Positions 50,401-59,519 of a DNA stretch of 64,000 nt are shown here, one piece after another (the first letter of the stretch is position 1; the number at the start of each line of letters is the position of its first letter). The notes beneath the pieces were generated by a model. That model did not search any database. It had not been told where the DNA came from and saw only the letters and a program-made list of their open reading frames with translations. A program made the position numbers and the translations under genes. Source of the DNA: Paracrocinitomix sp039939375 (GTDB lineage Bacteria; Bacteroidota; Bacteroidia; Flavobacteriales_D; Crocinitomicaceae); NCBI GenBank assembly GCA_039939375.1, contig JBDVJO010000011.1, forward strand, positions 496,001-560,000, given 5' to 3'.

Positions 50401-52912
50401 GGATTAACACGTCATAATTTCCTGCACAAAGACCTGTAAAAGTTCCACTAGCTTGATAAGAAGTACCATTATTGATAGAATATTGATAAGGTGCTGTTCC
50501 ACCGAAAGCAATTAAATCAATCTGCCCATCACATAGTGAATTACATGTAGGGTCAGTTAAACTAGGAGAGTATGAAATTGCAGTAGGTTCAGTTACTGTT
50601 TCTGTAGACGTAGATGAAATACAGCCATTTGCATCTAGAACAACAAGATCATAATTTGCTGCGCAAAGACCAGTGAAAATGTTTCCGGCTTGATAAGTTG
50701 ATCCATTATTATTTGAATAAGTATATGGAGCTGTTCCTCCAGAAGCAATTATAGAGATGTCTCCATCACAAGAACCAAAACAAGTATTGTTTGTAGTAGT
50801 GGGTGTAAATGAAACAGAAGACGGGTCGACTAAGGTCTCTGTAGATGTTGCGATACATCCATTGGCATCTTGAATTAACATGTCATAGTTTCCTGCGCAT
50901 AAACTTGTAAATGAGCTTGACCCTTGGAAAGTTGAACCATTGTTATTAGAATATTGATAAGGAGCTATCCCGCCTGTTGGTGTTAGATCAATTTGTCCAT
51001 CACATGTGCCGTTGCATAATGGATCTGTATTTGAAGGTGAAAACGCTAATAATGCAGGTTCCGTAATAGTATATGGTCCGGCAAGTGTGTTGGAGCATCC
51101 GTTTTGATCAGTGATAATAACATTGGTAAAAGTACTGGCTGAAAAACCTGTAACTGCAATTACACCAGAACCATTTGATAGTTCAGTATTAGGCCCAACT
51201 GTTGTTCCGTTGGTATAGGTCAAATCATAATTTGTACTTGCAGTTAATCCGTTCACATGAAATACTCCATCAGATAACCCATTACAAGTGACATTTGTCA
51301 AAGCCACACCAAAAGTAGGGTTTGGGTTTACGGTTAAGGTCAAGTTATCCGTGTTTTCGCATCCGTTGGCATCTGTTCCAGTTACAGTGTAAATATAACT
51401 TCCTACTGCAGGAACAGAAAATGAGACACCATCTGTAACGCCATTATCCCAGGTGTATGAAACACCTCCAGAACCAGTTAAAATAGCTGTTCCTCCATCA
51501 CACTCTGAAAGATCACTTCCGGCAACAATTGTTGGTGAAGCATTCACGGTGATATTGATAGGGTAAACGATTGTTTCAAATCCATCTGTCACATACAAAT
51601 CAATATTTGCGATTCCAGATTGACTTGTTTCAGGAGTAACATCAATTGAAAAGATGTTCTGATTTGATCCAGATGAATAAGGATTCGTTCTATTCACAAA
51701 AACATTCCCTGATGTAATTAAACCGGGTGTATTAGAAACCACTCCGCTTACGTAAACACTGTCAAAATCTTGATCAGTAAATGTGATTGATGTTAAATAA
51801 GAAGCATTGGTTTCATCTTGACAGATTTCTAGTGCTCCTGCATCTGTTGAATAAGCCGGCGCATGATTAAATGCCATTACCTGAGAAATAACATCTTCTT
51901 TCAGTAAAACAAAAGGCCTTGTTGAGTTATCGAAAACTTCAATGTCAGTAGATGATGGATTTCCCGTGGTTAATTCTGACCCATACTGAAACATGATTCC
52001 ACCTTCTTGATGCAGTACTTTAGCCTCACCATTATTATCTGTGAACACAACGAAAAGAGAATCGTCAGGTCCTAAAGCATGATCAAAATTAGTTAGAGGT
52101 CCTGATCCAGTAAAAATTGATTCATCTACCATAAAATCACCAACACCATCAGGTCTAACAAATTCAATAGTTTCTGGAGCAGAGTTTGCAACGAAACCAA
52201 TTGAAGGCAATTTACCTGGGGTGCAATCTAGACTTAAATAAGCGTGGTCTGTAACCACTGAATTTGAACCATATTGAGAAAACCCCGGAACAGCTTCGTT
52301 TGCAGTGTATAGCCAGCTATCAGGAACTGAGTTGTTATCAGATAAGTAATAAACTTTACTACCGTCTGAAGCTAGATGGCCATCATAAAGAAATGGAGTA
52401 GACATAATAAAGTCGGCGTCATGTTGCGACCAACTTAAACCATCCCATTTTTTGATTACTGCATTAAAACCTTGATTTACAAAAGAAAACCACAATTCCC
52501 CTGGGTTTGCACCTTCTATCAATTCTGCTGATGAATTAAACTCGGTAGTAATGCCAATATCGCCTACTTGATTCCAAGATCCACCAGAATATTTATAAAC
52601 AAAATATTCAGCGAAATTTTCATAAAACCCAACAATGACGTCATTTCCCTCATGCACAATTTGAACATCTGAAACAGCTAAAGGAGTAATTTGAGGAAGA
52701 ATTTCCCATGATTGTCCGTTCCAAACTTGTACCTGGAGTTCATAAGAACCATCAACTGCGTAAGCAACTGCAGGTCGGTTATTTTCTAAAATAGTAAAGT
52801 CATGTTCGTAGGTATCCGGAAAAGGATTGGAACCTCCAACTGGAATCCAGTTTTGAGCATATAAATTACATACAATACATAGGGCAAGAATTGAGGTAAA
52901 GAGTTTTTTCAT
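47441..52912 (-). CDS. Large SprB-repeat surface protein, T9SS type A cargo
   Basis: This is an 1823-residue secreted protein. A signal peptide (1-19, ending NLYAQ) precedes a propeller-like N-terminal region (about 20-370), a cadherin-like stretch (about 370-460) and Ig/PKD-like units. Four consecutive SprB-type repeats of about 79 residues follow (about 616-931; repeated CDGQIDLxxxGGxxPYQYS and LCAGNYDVLIxDANGC). More SprB/Ig-like units run to about 1535, then an Fn3-like region (about 1550-1720) and a T9SS type A tail (VYPNPSEG, about 1744-1823). SprB repeats are known from the gliding adhesin of Flavobacterium, so adhesion or motility is a fair inference. Its C-terminal third is closely paralogous to the next gene, including the linker SRSNRSTSSALGNPDDDS. 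Confidence 0.88.
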   Translation of the reverse strand: MKKLFTSILALCIVCNLYAQNWIPVGGSNPFPDTYEHDFTILENNRPAVAYAVDGSYELQVQVWNGQSWEILPQITPLAVSDVQIVHEGNDVIVGFYENFAEYFVYKYSGGSWNQVGDIGITTEFNSSAELIEGANPGELWFSFVNQGFNAVIKKWDGLSWSQHDADFIMSTPFLYDGHLASDGSKVYYLSDNNSVPDSWLYTANEAVPGFSQYGSNSVVTDHAYLSLDCTPGKLPSIGFVANSAPETIEFVRPDGVGDFMVDESIFTGSGPLTNFDHALGPDDSLFVVFTDNNGEAKVLHQEGGIMFQYGSELTTGNPSSTDIEVFDNSTRPFVLLKEDVISQVMAFNHAPAYSTDAGALEICQDETNASYLTSITFTDQDFDSVYVSGVVSNTPGLITSGNVFVNRTNPYSSGSNQNIFSIDVTPETSQSGIANIDLYVTDGFETIVYPINITVNASPTIVAGSDLSECDGGTAILTGSGGVSYTWDNGVTDGVSFSVPAVGSYIYTVTGTDANGCENTDNLTLTVNPNPTFGVALTNVTCNGLSDGVFHVNGLTASTNYDLTYTNGTTVGPNTELSNGSGVIAVTGFSASTFTNVIITDQNGCSNTLAGPYTITEPALLAFSPSNTDPLCNGTCDGQIDLTPTGGIAPYQYSNNNGSTFQGSSSFTSLCAGNYDMLIQDANGCIATSTETLVDPSSVSFTPTTTNNTCFGSCDGDISIIASGGTAPYTYSNNNGSTYQAGNIFTGLCAANYDLVVLDANGCISSTSTETVTEPTAISYSPSLTDPTCNSLCDGQIDLIAFGGTAPYQYSINNGTSYQASGTFTGLCAGNYDVLILDANGCLSSPTVESLIEPAAITYTPTLTDPLCNGNCDGQIDLLATGGTLPYQYSINNGSTYQAGTVFSGLCDGNYDVLIQDANGCLSSANIETLTEPTPIIPIVPGDQTLCDGDPTTLNGGGSGGTPPLSYSWNQGVTDGVPFSPAVGTLTYTLTVTDNNGCVATDNLDITVNPLPTIGAGTDQFICEGTTANLSGTGGVSYTWDNSVTDGVDFTPAVGTLTYTVTGVDVNGCQNTDVVDITVYANPPVFTVGTTNPTICGAADGFLTLSGLTPSTTYDIYYNNGSNQGPFSLTTDGSGNVDVNGIAAGAITDIQVENGNSCVTADAGTYNLSDPAAPTVDAGTDITICEGEPVVLTAVNSENALITWDNGILNGHTFYPTNTTTYTVIASSSGCTASDQVTVTVNAMPDIVLTVNPVTCGQLDGSVSSSISNGTAPYDIYWSNGTTGTSINDLFPALYYINVTDANNCFAMEVATVSTTAITVSGSTTDNLCPGDENGAIDLTVAGSGPFTYSWSNGAITEDISGLASGQYEVMITDGNGCQASASFIISSPNSIYGELISTNATCGVSDGAISSTILGGTPTYNYQWKDALGADITGETNADLNNYPTGIYRLMVTDANGCSKEFFTGISENNGPIVTVDSLIASSCAADGTINVDVNSAFSIVGYTWNNGATTEDLVNVGSGEYNLTVEDVNGCFGVLTADLPALLPATTDICIVSVDTNTNTNLIVWEKPITDEIAYFTIYRESSIAGMFQFVDNVAYADVSEYNDTIAYPGLRSWRYRLGTVDTCGNESILSDDHKTMHITISNAGAVYNIAWDHYEGFSYPTYFIWRHTDADGWVQIDAVPSTITTYTETPPSTAGIDYMVTIQPPSTCTSTLKATDYNSSRSNRSTSSALGNPDDDSGLSLNQLDVNVYPNPSEGNFQVMVEGINSYELNVYDISGKLILSSVVNQSVYQLDLNSVQAGSYMLQIRTESGISNKPLIVK
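50120..51065. repeat. Four tandem SprB-repeat units of about 237 bp
   Basis: The plus-strand word CCATCACA (or a close variant) marks each unit near 50290, 50527, 50763 and 51000, giving a step of about 237 bases. The encoded units are about 79 residues with conserved cysteine positions. Confidence 0.8.
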
Positions 52913-52975
52913 ATTTCAATAGTGGGTAAAAAGCTAAGATAGAAAATGATTCCAGTTATACCAACGGATACCAAA

Positions 52976-53002
52976 AAAAAGACGCCTTTTGAAGCGCCCT
53001 TT
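52976..53002 (-). terminator. Possible imperfect terminator of the 1149-residue gene
   Basis: AAAAAG and CTTTTT flank CGC/GCG with an internal loop, giving a weak hairpin between A and T tracts, 25 bases after the stop codon on the minus strand. Position is right, but the stem is poor. Confidence 0.4.
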
Positions 53003-53026
53003 TTAAATTTTATGTGAAGTTGTTAA

Positions 53027-56000
53027 CTATCTAACAATCAATCGTTCATTTGAACTGCAGTTTTCTGACAGAATTTTAAGCATGTAAGCTCCAGCGGCCA
53101 TATCTCTTAAATCAATTGTGCTAGTTTCTAAATTAGCATTTTTAGCAAACACTACTTTACCACTTAAGTCATAAACTGTCATTTGATAATTGGCAATTCC
53201 TTCTACTTTAATTTGGAACATCCCTTCAGAAGGGTTTGGATAAACCTGGACATTAAGATTTCCAAATTCATCTAAGGAAGAATCATCATCCGGATTACCA
53301 AGGGTACTGGAAGTACTTCTGTTTGATCTTGATGAGTTGTAGTCTGTGGCCTTTGCGGTTGTTGCTGTACATGTTGAAGGAGGGTTTATAGAGATAATGT
53401 AATCTAAGCCTTCTTCAGATGGAGGGGTGTCTGACATGGTTCCTGAACCGAAAGGCAATTGGCCAATTTCTTCCCAACCATTGGCAGTAGTATGTCTATA
53501 TACAAAATAAGTTGGATAAGAAAATCCTTCATAAGCATCCCAACTTAAGTTGTAGGTCCCCGGAAGTCCAGCATTAATTACTAAGTGAATAGTTTTATGA
53601 ATTTGACCGTTAAATGATTCTACTCCACAATTGTTTACCGTTGTCAATTTATATCTCCAAGATCTAAGGTGAGGATAAGCAATCGTGTCATTGTAAGAAG
53701 ATTCATCATTATAATCAACCTGATCAACTAATTGGAAAACTCCTGCAACAGATGACTCTCTGTAGACGTTAAAATGTGAAATTTCTGTAGAAACTGGTTT
53801 TTCCCACACAATAAGATTCGTATTGGTTAAGCTATCTACAGTTACCATGCAGATTTCATCAGTAACAGGTAAGACAGGATTTACATTAAAATCCGCCATG
53901 GCTGAACATCCTTGGTTATTGGTAACGGTTACCGCATAAAATCCATCTGTTAAACCTGAAATATCTTCTGTCGTTTCAGCATTCGACCATAAAATACTTT
54001 GAACACCACTGTTAGATAAAATGTTAATGTCAATTGCGCCATCAGCTGCACATGTTGCTTCTGTAATTGAGTTAGTTATAATTGTTGGTGCATTAGTTTC
54101 TGATAATGATGTGTTGAATGACTTCACGCAGCCTGAGGCATCTGTTACTTGAACAGAATACTGTCCCATTCCAATTGCTCCAATTAAGTTCGAGTTGGTT
54201 CCAATTGGGGAAGGTGTATTGTCAAACCATTGGTAATCATAGGGAGTCGTTCCTCCACTTACGTTGGCCGTTAAATTTCCATCCATTAATCCACAAGTTG
54301 CATTCAGTTTAGTGAACGTAGAGTTGATGGTATTTGGCTGAGTTACGGTAAAAGATGACATAGATTGACATCCTGTATTGTCTGTGACAAATACTTCATA
54401 TTGTCCGGCTTGTAATCCTGTTAAGTCTTCAGTTGTTGCTCCGTTTGACCATTGGTATGAAAAAGGTCCTGTACCAGAAACGGTTAAATCAATTGCTCCG
54501 GTTGCGCCACCAGGACATTCTACATTTGTCACAGTGCCGGATGTAGAAAAGTTGGTAGATGAAACTGTTACTGCGTCCATCACATAACAATCATTGTTAT
54601 CGGTTACGTTAATATAATACATGTTTGGAGCAAGCCCAGTAACGTCTTCTGTCAAAGATCCATTACTCCAATAAATACTATATGGAGGTGCTCCGCCCGT
54701 TATAGTAGCATCTGCCTCACCATCCAATTGACCGCAAGAAGCATCCGTTATTGATAAAGAAATGGTTGGAATTTCAAGTACTTCAAAAGTGCTGCTAGCA
54801 GTGTCCAAACAACCGTTTCCATCTTGATAAATATAAGATATTCCGAAATTTCCGGCATTCAATAATCCAAGATCTAGAGTGTTGTTGAATATTCCGGAAC
54901 CTTCAAACGTTCCTCCCGCCGGAATTCCATATGGATTTAATATTTCTGTTCCGTAATTCAGGCAGAATTCACTCTGTAACCCTGAAATAGCTGCTCCAGT
55001 AGGAGCAAAAACATCAACTGTAACTGTATAGGCTAGGGTAGTGTCGATTCCGTCAGTGGTGTAAAAATCAATATCAAACGTTCCGTTTTGTCCACTTTCT
55101 GGTGTGATACTCACTGAAAATTCATTTTCTCCTGCATTTGGATCATAAGCATTTATTCGATTAACATCTATGTTGGCATCTGTCAGAATAGTTTGGTTCT
55201 GAGATTCTCCCCACAACCAAAGTGAATCAAAATCATTGTCATATGTAATAAGCTGTTGAATAATTAATTGGTCACTTACATCCATACATGACGGTAAAGT
55301 TGACGAAATACTTGAACTTGTAGGAGGAGTATTGTAAACTCTCATCCCCGTTTGCCCAGCATCATCCTGATAAAGTAAATACGGCTTGTTGGTCGCATTA
55401 CTGAGTGTTAAATCAACAAAATCAATATTTCCAATCATTGGCCCAGGTGCTCCAATCTCTTCCCAGTTTCCGTTATTTTCAACAAATACGTGGCTTGTAT
55501 AAGGACCTTGAGGAAGTTCAGAAACCGCAAAATAAGCTGAGTCATTATTGCCAACTTCTAAATCAAAAGTAGAGATGGGCGCAAGCCCCATATAGATAGG
55601 TTCTGCTTCAAAGGTTCCGCCACCAATGGCACGGCTAAATTCTAGTTGCATATCATTTCCGTAAGAATTGTACCCCAAAATAGGCGGTTGATTTTCATTT
55701 CCTACCATTTCGATATGGTAAGGATCATTGATAATAAAATTACCCATATCATATTCGTCCCATGATGATGGAGCAAGGTTGTCAATTAAATAAAGTCGCG
55801 CATCAGGGAAACCTGCAGCCTTATTTTGAGCAATCACTCCACCGCCAGTGCCAGGGTCAACATCTGCCTGGTTCATATCAAATTCATCTGAAAGGAAATA
55901 ACTAAATGCTCCATTTGACATTATTTCACCATCATATAAGTCAGGTTCGGTATACTGAAGAAACATAGGTGGACCATAAAGATTCCATGCGGCACCGTCA

Positions 56001-56476
56001 AAACGGTGAACCTGAACGTTAGAAACTGCGCCTAATCCATTGTCAATTACTTTAGTGCTCAACAATAAATCGCCAGAAGCAGGTTCAACTTCAAGGTCAG
56101 TTGCTCCTAGTAAATAATCTAATGTACTCAAGTCTCCAAGAGGTGTGAATGCACTTCCGTTGTAACTATGTACTTCGTAGTTGTTAGTGGTTGACTTAAA
56201 TCCTAAGTAAAGTGTATTGCCAAGACTAGTTAATTCTAAGTCTGAACTTACCTCCAAAAAACTGTGTGGAATATTAGTCCAAGTTCCATCCCATTTATAG
56301 AGTTTAAGGAGGTCTCCAGAATCAGAAAAGAAAACATAAACATCTCCATTGTCTAGCACTTCAACATCTCTTTCATTTGTGAGGCCGAACATTCCATAAG
56401 TTCCGAGATCTTTCCAGTTTTGGGTATAACTGATTGAGCAAATTAAAATACTGACAGCAAGAAGTAAGTTTTTCAT
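53027..56476 (-). CDS. SprB-repeat surface protein, T9SS type A cargo
   Basis: This is an 1149-residue secreted protein from ATG 56476, which opens the signal peptide MKNLLLAVSILICSISYTQ; an upstream start at 56647 would overlap radA and add 57 unlikely residues. It contains a propeller-like N-terminal part (about 20-380), a cadherin-like stretch (about 400-500), SprB/Ig-like repeats (about 572-870; GGAPPYSIYWSNGSLTEDVT), an Fn3-like region (about 870-1050) and a T9SS type A tail (VYPNPSEG, about 1068-1149). It is a shorter paralogue of the 1823-residue protein downstream on the same strand and shares the same linker before the tail. A TATCTTTG element lies just upstream. Confidence 0.88.
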   Translation of the reverse strand: MKNLLLAVSILICSISYTQNWKDLGTYGMFGLTNERDVEVLDNGDVYVFFSDSGDLLKLYKWDGTWTNIPHSFLEVSSDLELTSLGNTLYLGFKSTTNNYEVHSYNGSAFTPLGDLSTLDYLLGATDLEVEPASGDLLLSTKVIDNGLGAVSNVQVHRFDGAAWNLYGPPMFLQYTEPDLYDGEIMSNGAFSYFLSDEFDMNQADVDPGTGGGVIAQNKAAGFPDARLYLIDNLAPSSWDEYDMGNFIINDPYHIEMVGNENQPPILGYNSYGNDMQLEFSRAIGGGTFEAEPIYMGLAPISTFDLEVGNNDSAYFAVSELPQGPYTSHVFVENNGNWEEIGAPGPMIGNIDFVDLTLSNATNKPYLLYQDDAGQTGMRVYNTPPTSSSISSTLPSCMDVSDQLIIQQLITYDNDFDSLWLWGESQNQTILTDANIDVNRINAYDPNAGENEFSVSITPESGQNGTFDIDFYTTDGIDTTLAYTVTVDVFAPTGAAISGLQSEFCLNYGTEILNPYGIPAGGTFEGSGIFNNTLDLGLLNAGNFGISYIYQDGNGCLDTASSTFEVLEIPTISLSITDASCGQLDGEADATITGGAPPYSIYWSNGSLTEDVTGLAPNMYYINVTDNNDCYVMDAVTVSSTNFSTSGTVTNVECPGGATGAIDLTVSGTGPFSYQWSNGATTEDLTGLQAGQYEVFVTDNTGCQSMSSFTVTQPNTINSTFTKLNATCGLMDGNLTANVSGGTTPYDYQWFDNTPSPIGTNSNLIGAIGMGQYSVQVTDASGCVKSFNTSLSETNAPTIITNSITEATCAADGAIDINILSNSGVQSILWSNAETTEDISGLTDGFYAVTVTNNQGCSAMADFNVNPVLPVTDEICMVTVDSLTNTNLIVWEKPVSTEISHFNVYRESSVAGVFQLVDQVDYNDESSYNDTIAYPHLRSWRYKLTTVNNCGVESFNGQIHKTIHLVINAGLPGTYNLSWDAYEGFSYPTYFVYRHTTANGWEEIGQLPFGSGTMSDTPPSEEGLDYIISINPPSTCTATTAKATDYNSSRSNRSTSSTLGNPDDDSSLDEFGNLNVQVYPNPSEGMFQIKVEGIANYQMTVYDLSGKVVFAKNANLETSTIDLRDMAAGAYMLKILSENCSSNERLIVR

Positions 56477-56494
56477 TTTAAATCGTTTAGGATT

Positions 56495-56530
56495 CAAAGA
56501 TAAAAAAATATGGATGAAATGAAAATCAAA
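56495..56530 (-). promoter_or_regulatory. Putative promoter for the 1149-residue SprB-repeat gene
   Basis: On the minus strand TTTG (56527-56530) and TATCTTTG (56495-56502) are spaced 24 bases, one longer than the usual range. The leader would be about 15 bases. This element also supports the ATG at 56476 over the upstream start. Confidence 0.5.
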
Positions 56531-56534
56531 AAAA

Positions 56535-57902
56535 CTAACCAAAAATGCTTCTAATTGCATCTTCAATTTTTCCGATTTGGACAACTTCAATATTGAAGTT
56601 TTTCTGTTTGATGCCTTTATTGTGTTTTGAAACAATAATTTGATCAAATCCCATTTTTTCTGCTTCTGAAATTCGTTGTTCTATCCTGTTCACCGGTCTT
56701 ATTTCTCCCGATAAACTCAATTCAGCAGACAAACATATTTTATTTGGTATTGGAATGTTTGCATTGGAAGACATGATGGCACATACCACAGCTAAATCAA
56801 TAGCAGGATCGTGGACTTTGATTCCACCAGCAATATTTAAAAAGACATCTTTTGCGCCCAGTTTGAACCCACATCTTTTTTCTAATACAGCCAATAACAT
56901 GTTCAGCCTTCTCAAATCAAATCCTGTGGATGATCTTTGAGGTGTGCCGTAAGCAGCGGTGCTGACCAATGCCTGAACTTCAACTAAAATTGGTCTAACT
57001 CCTTCTAAAGTTGAGGCAATTGAAATTCCTGAAAGTTCTTCTTCATTATTGGTAATCAAAATTTCAGAAGGGTTATCAACTCCTCTAAGTCCTGCTCCAT
57101 GCATTTCGTATATTCCAATTTCATTGGTTGAGCCAAATCTGTTTTTTACTGACCTTACGATTCTGTATACATGGTTCCGATCTCCTTCAAATATAAGAAC
57201 GGTATCCACCATATGTTCTAATACCTTTGGTCCGGCCAAAGAACCTTCTTTTGTTATGTGTCCAATTAAAAATACTGGCGTTCCGGTCTCTTTTGCAAAT
57301 TTGAGTAACTCTGCGGTACATTCTCTAATTTGTGAAATACTGCCCGGAGATGATTCAATTAAGGCAGATTGCATAGTTTGTACAGAGTCTATGATCAAAA
57401 TGTCAGGTTGAACCGCTTCAATTTGGATGAAGACATTTTGCATGGATGTCTCGGTTAAAACAAAACAATTATCGTTGTTTTTACCAATTCTATCGGCACG
57501 CATTTTTATTTGCGTTTCGCTTTCCTCTCCAGAAATGTATAAGATTTTTTTATCTGCTTCTTTAATGGCCATTTGCAAAAGCAAGGTGGATTTTCCAATT
57601 CCTGGTTCACCTCCAAAAAGGATTAAAGAACCTGGAACCATGCCTCCGCCAAGCACTCTGTTCAATTCGCCATCTACCAAATTGATGCGTTTTTCAATTT
57701 TTTGCTCAATCTCATTGAGGTTATGGGCTTTAGCTGCTCTTTGAGTAGTTGATGAGGAAAAAGGTGTCGCGCTTCTAGGCGATTTATCAATTATTTCTTC
57801 TACGTAAGTGTTCCATTCATTGCAAGAACTACACTTGCCAACCCATTTAGGCGACTGAGCTCCACAGTTTTGACAGAAGAAAGAAGTTTTTAATTTAGCC
57901 AT
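56535..57902 (-). CDS. radA: DNA repair protein RadA
   Basis: This is a 455-residue RecA-like branch-migration protein from ATG 57902; an in-frame upstream start would add 22 residues before the conserved N-terminus. The zinc finger Cys10, Cys13, Cys24 and Cys27 is at the front, the Walker A motif GGEPGIGKS at 97-105, the RadA signature KNRFGSTNEIG near 251-261, and a Lon-like C-terminal domain (DVFLNIAGGIKVHDPAIDLA, LSLSGEIRPVNRIEQRI). Length is typical. It diverges from xth, another DNA repair gene, with 95 bases between the starts. Confidence 0.96.
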   Translation of the reverse strand: MAKLKTSFFCQNCGAQSPKWVGKCSSCNEWNTYVEEIIDKSPRSATPFSSSTTQRAAKAHNLNEIEQKIEKRINLVDGELNRVLGGGMVPGSLILFGGEPGIGKSTLLLQMAIKEADKKILYISGEESETQIKMRADRIGKNNDNCFVLTETSMQNVFIQIEAVQPDILIIDSVQTMQSALIESSPGSISQIRECTAELLKFAKETGTPVFLIGHITKEGSLAGPKVLEHMVDTVLIFEGDRNHVYRIVRSVKNRFGSTNEIGIYEMHGAGLRGVDNPSEILITNNEEELSGISIASTLEGVRPILVEVQALVSTAAYGTPQRSSTGFDLRRLNMLLAVLEKRCGFKLGAKDVFLNIAGGIKVHDPAIDLAVVCAIMSSNANIPIPNKICLSAELSLSGEIRPVNRIEQRISEAEKMGFDQIIVSKHNKGIKQKNFNIEVVQIGKIEDAIRSIFG

Positions 57903-57916
57903 GTCATTTTTTAGAA

Positions 57917-57993
57917 ACAAGAGTACTTGTGTAAAACGTAACCCATTTACGTGTTCACAGTTTGTCAATTTACATTAATTTTAAGCAAAATTA
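57917..57993. promoter_or_regulatory. Divergent radA/xth regulatory region with inverted repeats
   Basis: The 95 bases between the two repair genes contain ACAAG-AGTA-CTTGT (57917-57930), ACGTAA-cccat-TTACGT (57936-57952) and the palindrome TAATTTTAAGCAAAATTA (57976-57993). The last gives a TAATTTTG element for radA on the minus strand and a near match on the plus strand. They are candidates for operators or overlapping promoters; no known SOS box is recognised. Confidence 0.45.
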
Positions 57994-57997
57994 GTCA

Positions 57998-58774
57998 ATG
58001 GCAAAGTTTATTTCATACAACGTTAACGGAATTAGAGCCGCAATGAAAAAAGATTGGACTGGATGGATATCTTCAGTTGATCCGGATGTGGTTTGCATAC
58101 AAGAAACAAAGGCGCACAAAGAACAATTAGATCTTCAAGTTTTTGAAGATATGGGGTATAAAACCTATTGGTTCTCTGCTGAAAAAAAAGGCTATAGTAG
58201 TGTTGCTATCTTTTCTAAAACTGAACCAGACCATGTTGAATATGGATGCGGAATAGAAAAATATGATAGCGAAGGCAGAATCATAAGAGCCGATTTTGGA
58301 GATTTTTCTGTGTTGAGTTGTTATTTTCCAAGTGGAACAACAGGTGATGTCCGCCAGCAATATAAGATGGAATTCTTGGCTGATTTTAGAAAGTATATCG
58401 CTGAATTAAAAAAAACTAGACCGAATTTATTGATATCTGGTGATGTCAATATTTGTCACACTGAAATTGATATTCATAACCCAAAAACAAATAAAGACAC
58501 TTCAGGTTTTAAACCAGAAGAACGTCAGTGGGTTACTGAATTTTTGAGTGACGGTTTCATTGATAGTTTTAGAGCATTAAATAAAGAACCTCATAATTAT
58601 ACCTGGTGGTCATATAGAGCAGGTGCAAGAGGAAAAAATTTAGGATGGCGTATAGATTATCATTTTATATCAGAAAGTTTAGCAGATAAATTAAAGCGAT
58701 CCGTCATATTATCTGAAGCCGTTCATTCTGATCACTGTCCGTTAATGGTTGAATTAGATGTTAATCTAGGCTAA
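57998..58774 (+). CDS. xth: Exodeoxyribonuclease III
   Basis: This 258-residue AP endonuclease/3' exonuclease acts in base excision repair. The family motifs are present in order: NVNGIRAA (8-15), CIQETKAH with the metal-binding Glu, GRIIRADFGDFSV, GDVNICHTEIDI (Asp and Asn of the active site), GWRIDYHFIS and the C-terminal SDHCPLMVE with catalytic Asp-His. Length is typical. It starts an apparent transcription unit with a LysE-like gene 33 bases downstream. Confidence 0.95.
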   Translation: MAKFISYNVNGIRAAMKKDWTGWISSVDPDVVCIQETKAHKEQLDLQVFEDMGYKTYWFSAEKKGYSSVAIFSKTEPDHVEYGCGIEKYDSEGRIIRADFGDFSVLSCYFPSGTTGDVRQQYKMEFLADFRKYIAELKKTRPNLLISGDVNICHTEIDIHNPKTNKDTSGFKPEERQWVTEFLSDGFIDSFRALNKEPHNYTWWSYRAGARGKNLGWRIDYHFISESLADKLKRSVILSEAVHSDHCPLMVELDVNLG

Positions 58775-58807
58775 CTTAATTTATTAATTGGCGTATATAG
58801 AACTACT

Positions 58808-59470
58808 TTGGGAGAATTAATTGCAACGGGAATAGGATACGGACTTTTACTTAGTGTATTGGTTGGTCCTGCTTTTTTTGTACTAATTGAAACAAGTATA
58901 ACCAAAGGTATTCGTCATGCACTCTTTTTTGATTTGGGTGTAATTCTCGCAGATTTAATTTATCTCTCAATAGCTTATATTTTCTTCTCAGAGGTGACTG
59001 CCTTGATGAATAGTGAGAATAGTTTTTGGTTGAAAATTATAGGAGGCGGTTTTTTCATAGGAATGGGCTTAATGAATGTGTTTAAAAAGCGGCCAAAGCT
59101 GAAACATATTCATGTTGAAGATCACAATCAATTAAATGCGAATAATTATTTTATGATGGTGTTGAAAGGCGTACTTTTTAATATCATCAATATTGGAGTG
59201 CTTGCCTTTTGGTTAACGGTACTTACCGTCTTACCTGAAGCCCCGCCACACCTGGGGTTATCACGTCAAAATGCTGTGTTAATCTATATTATAATAATCC
59301 TGATAATTTTTGTTGGAGTTGATGTATTAAAAATCATTGGTGCAAAAAAACTCAAGGAGGTACTTACTCCCCAATGGATGAACAACCTAAATTTGGCACT
59401 TGGAATTGTGTTAATATGTTTCGGGCTTTTATTTTTAGCTCAAGGCTTGATGGCTTATGCTAAAGGCTAG
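58808..59470 (+). CDS. LysE-family translocator
   Basis: This is a 220-residue inner-membrane protein with about six hydrophobic helices. The N-terminal LLLSVLVGPAFFVLIETSI, with Gly-Pro in the first helix, is typical of the LysE/RhtB amino-acid exporter superfamily. The start is TTG at 58808; no in-frame ATG exists before the upstream stop at 58772, and the first helix follows immediately. A His-rich loop (KHIHVEDHNQ) lies in the middle. The transported compound is not predictable. Confidence 0.85.
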   Translation: MGELIATGIGYGLLLSVLVGPAFFVLIETSITKGIRHALFFDLGVILADLIYLSIAYIFFSEVTALMNSENSFWLKIIGGGFFIGMGLMNVFKKRPKLKHIHVEDHNQLNANNYFMMVLKGVLFNIINIGVLAFWLTVLTVLPEAPPHLGLSRQNAVLIYIIIILIIFVGVDVLKIIGAKKLKEVLTPQWMNNLNLALGIVLICFGLLFLAQGLMAYAKG

Positions 59471-59519
59471 TAACGAAATTCAGAATTTCTTCTTATATCA
59501 GTAAACTGCATAATTTGTT

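Noticed and set aside
56477..56647. Upstream start extending the 1149-residue SprB-repeat protein by 57 residues
   Set aside because: It would overlap radA by 113 bases and place the signal peptide internally; a TAnnTTTG element lies downstream of that start.
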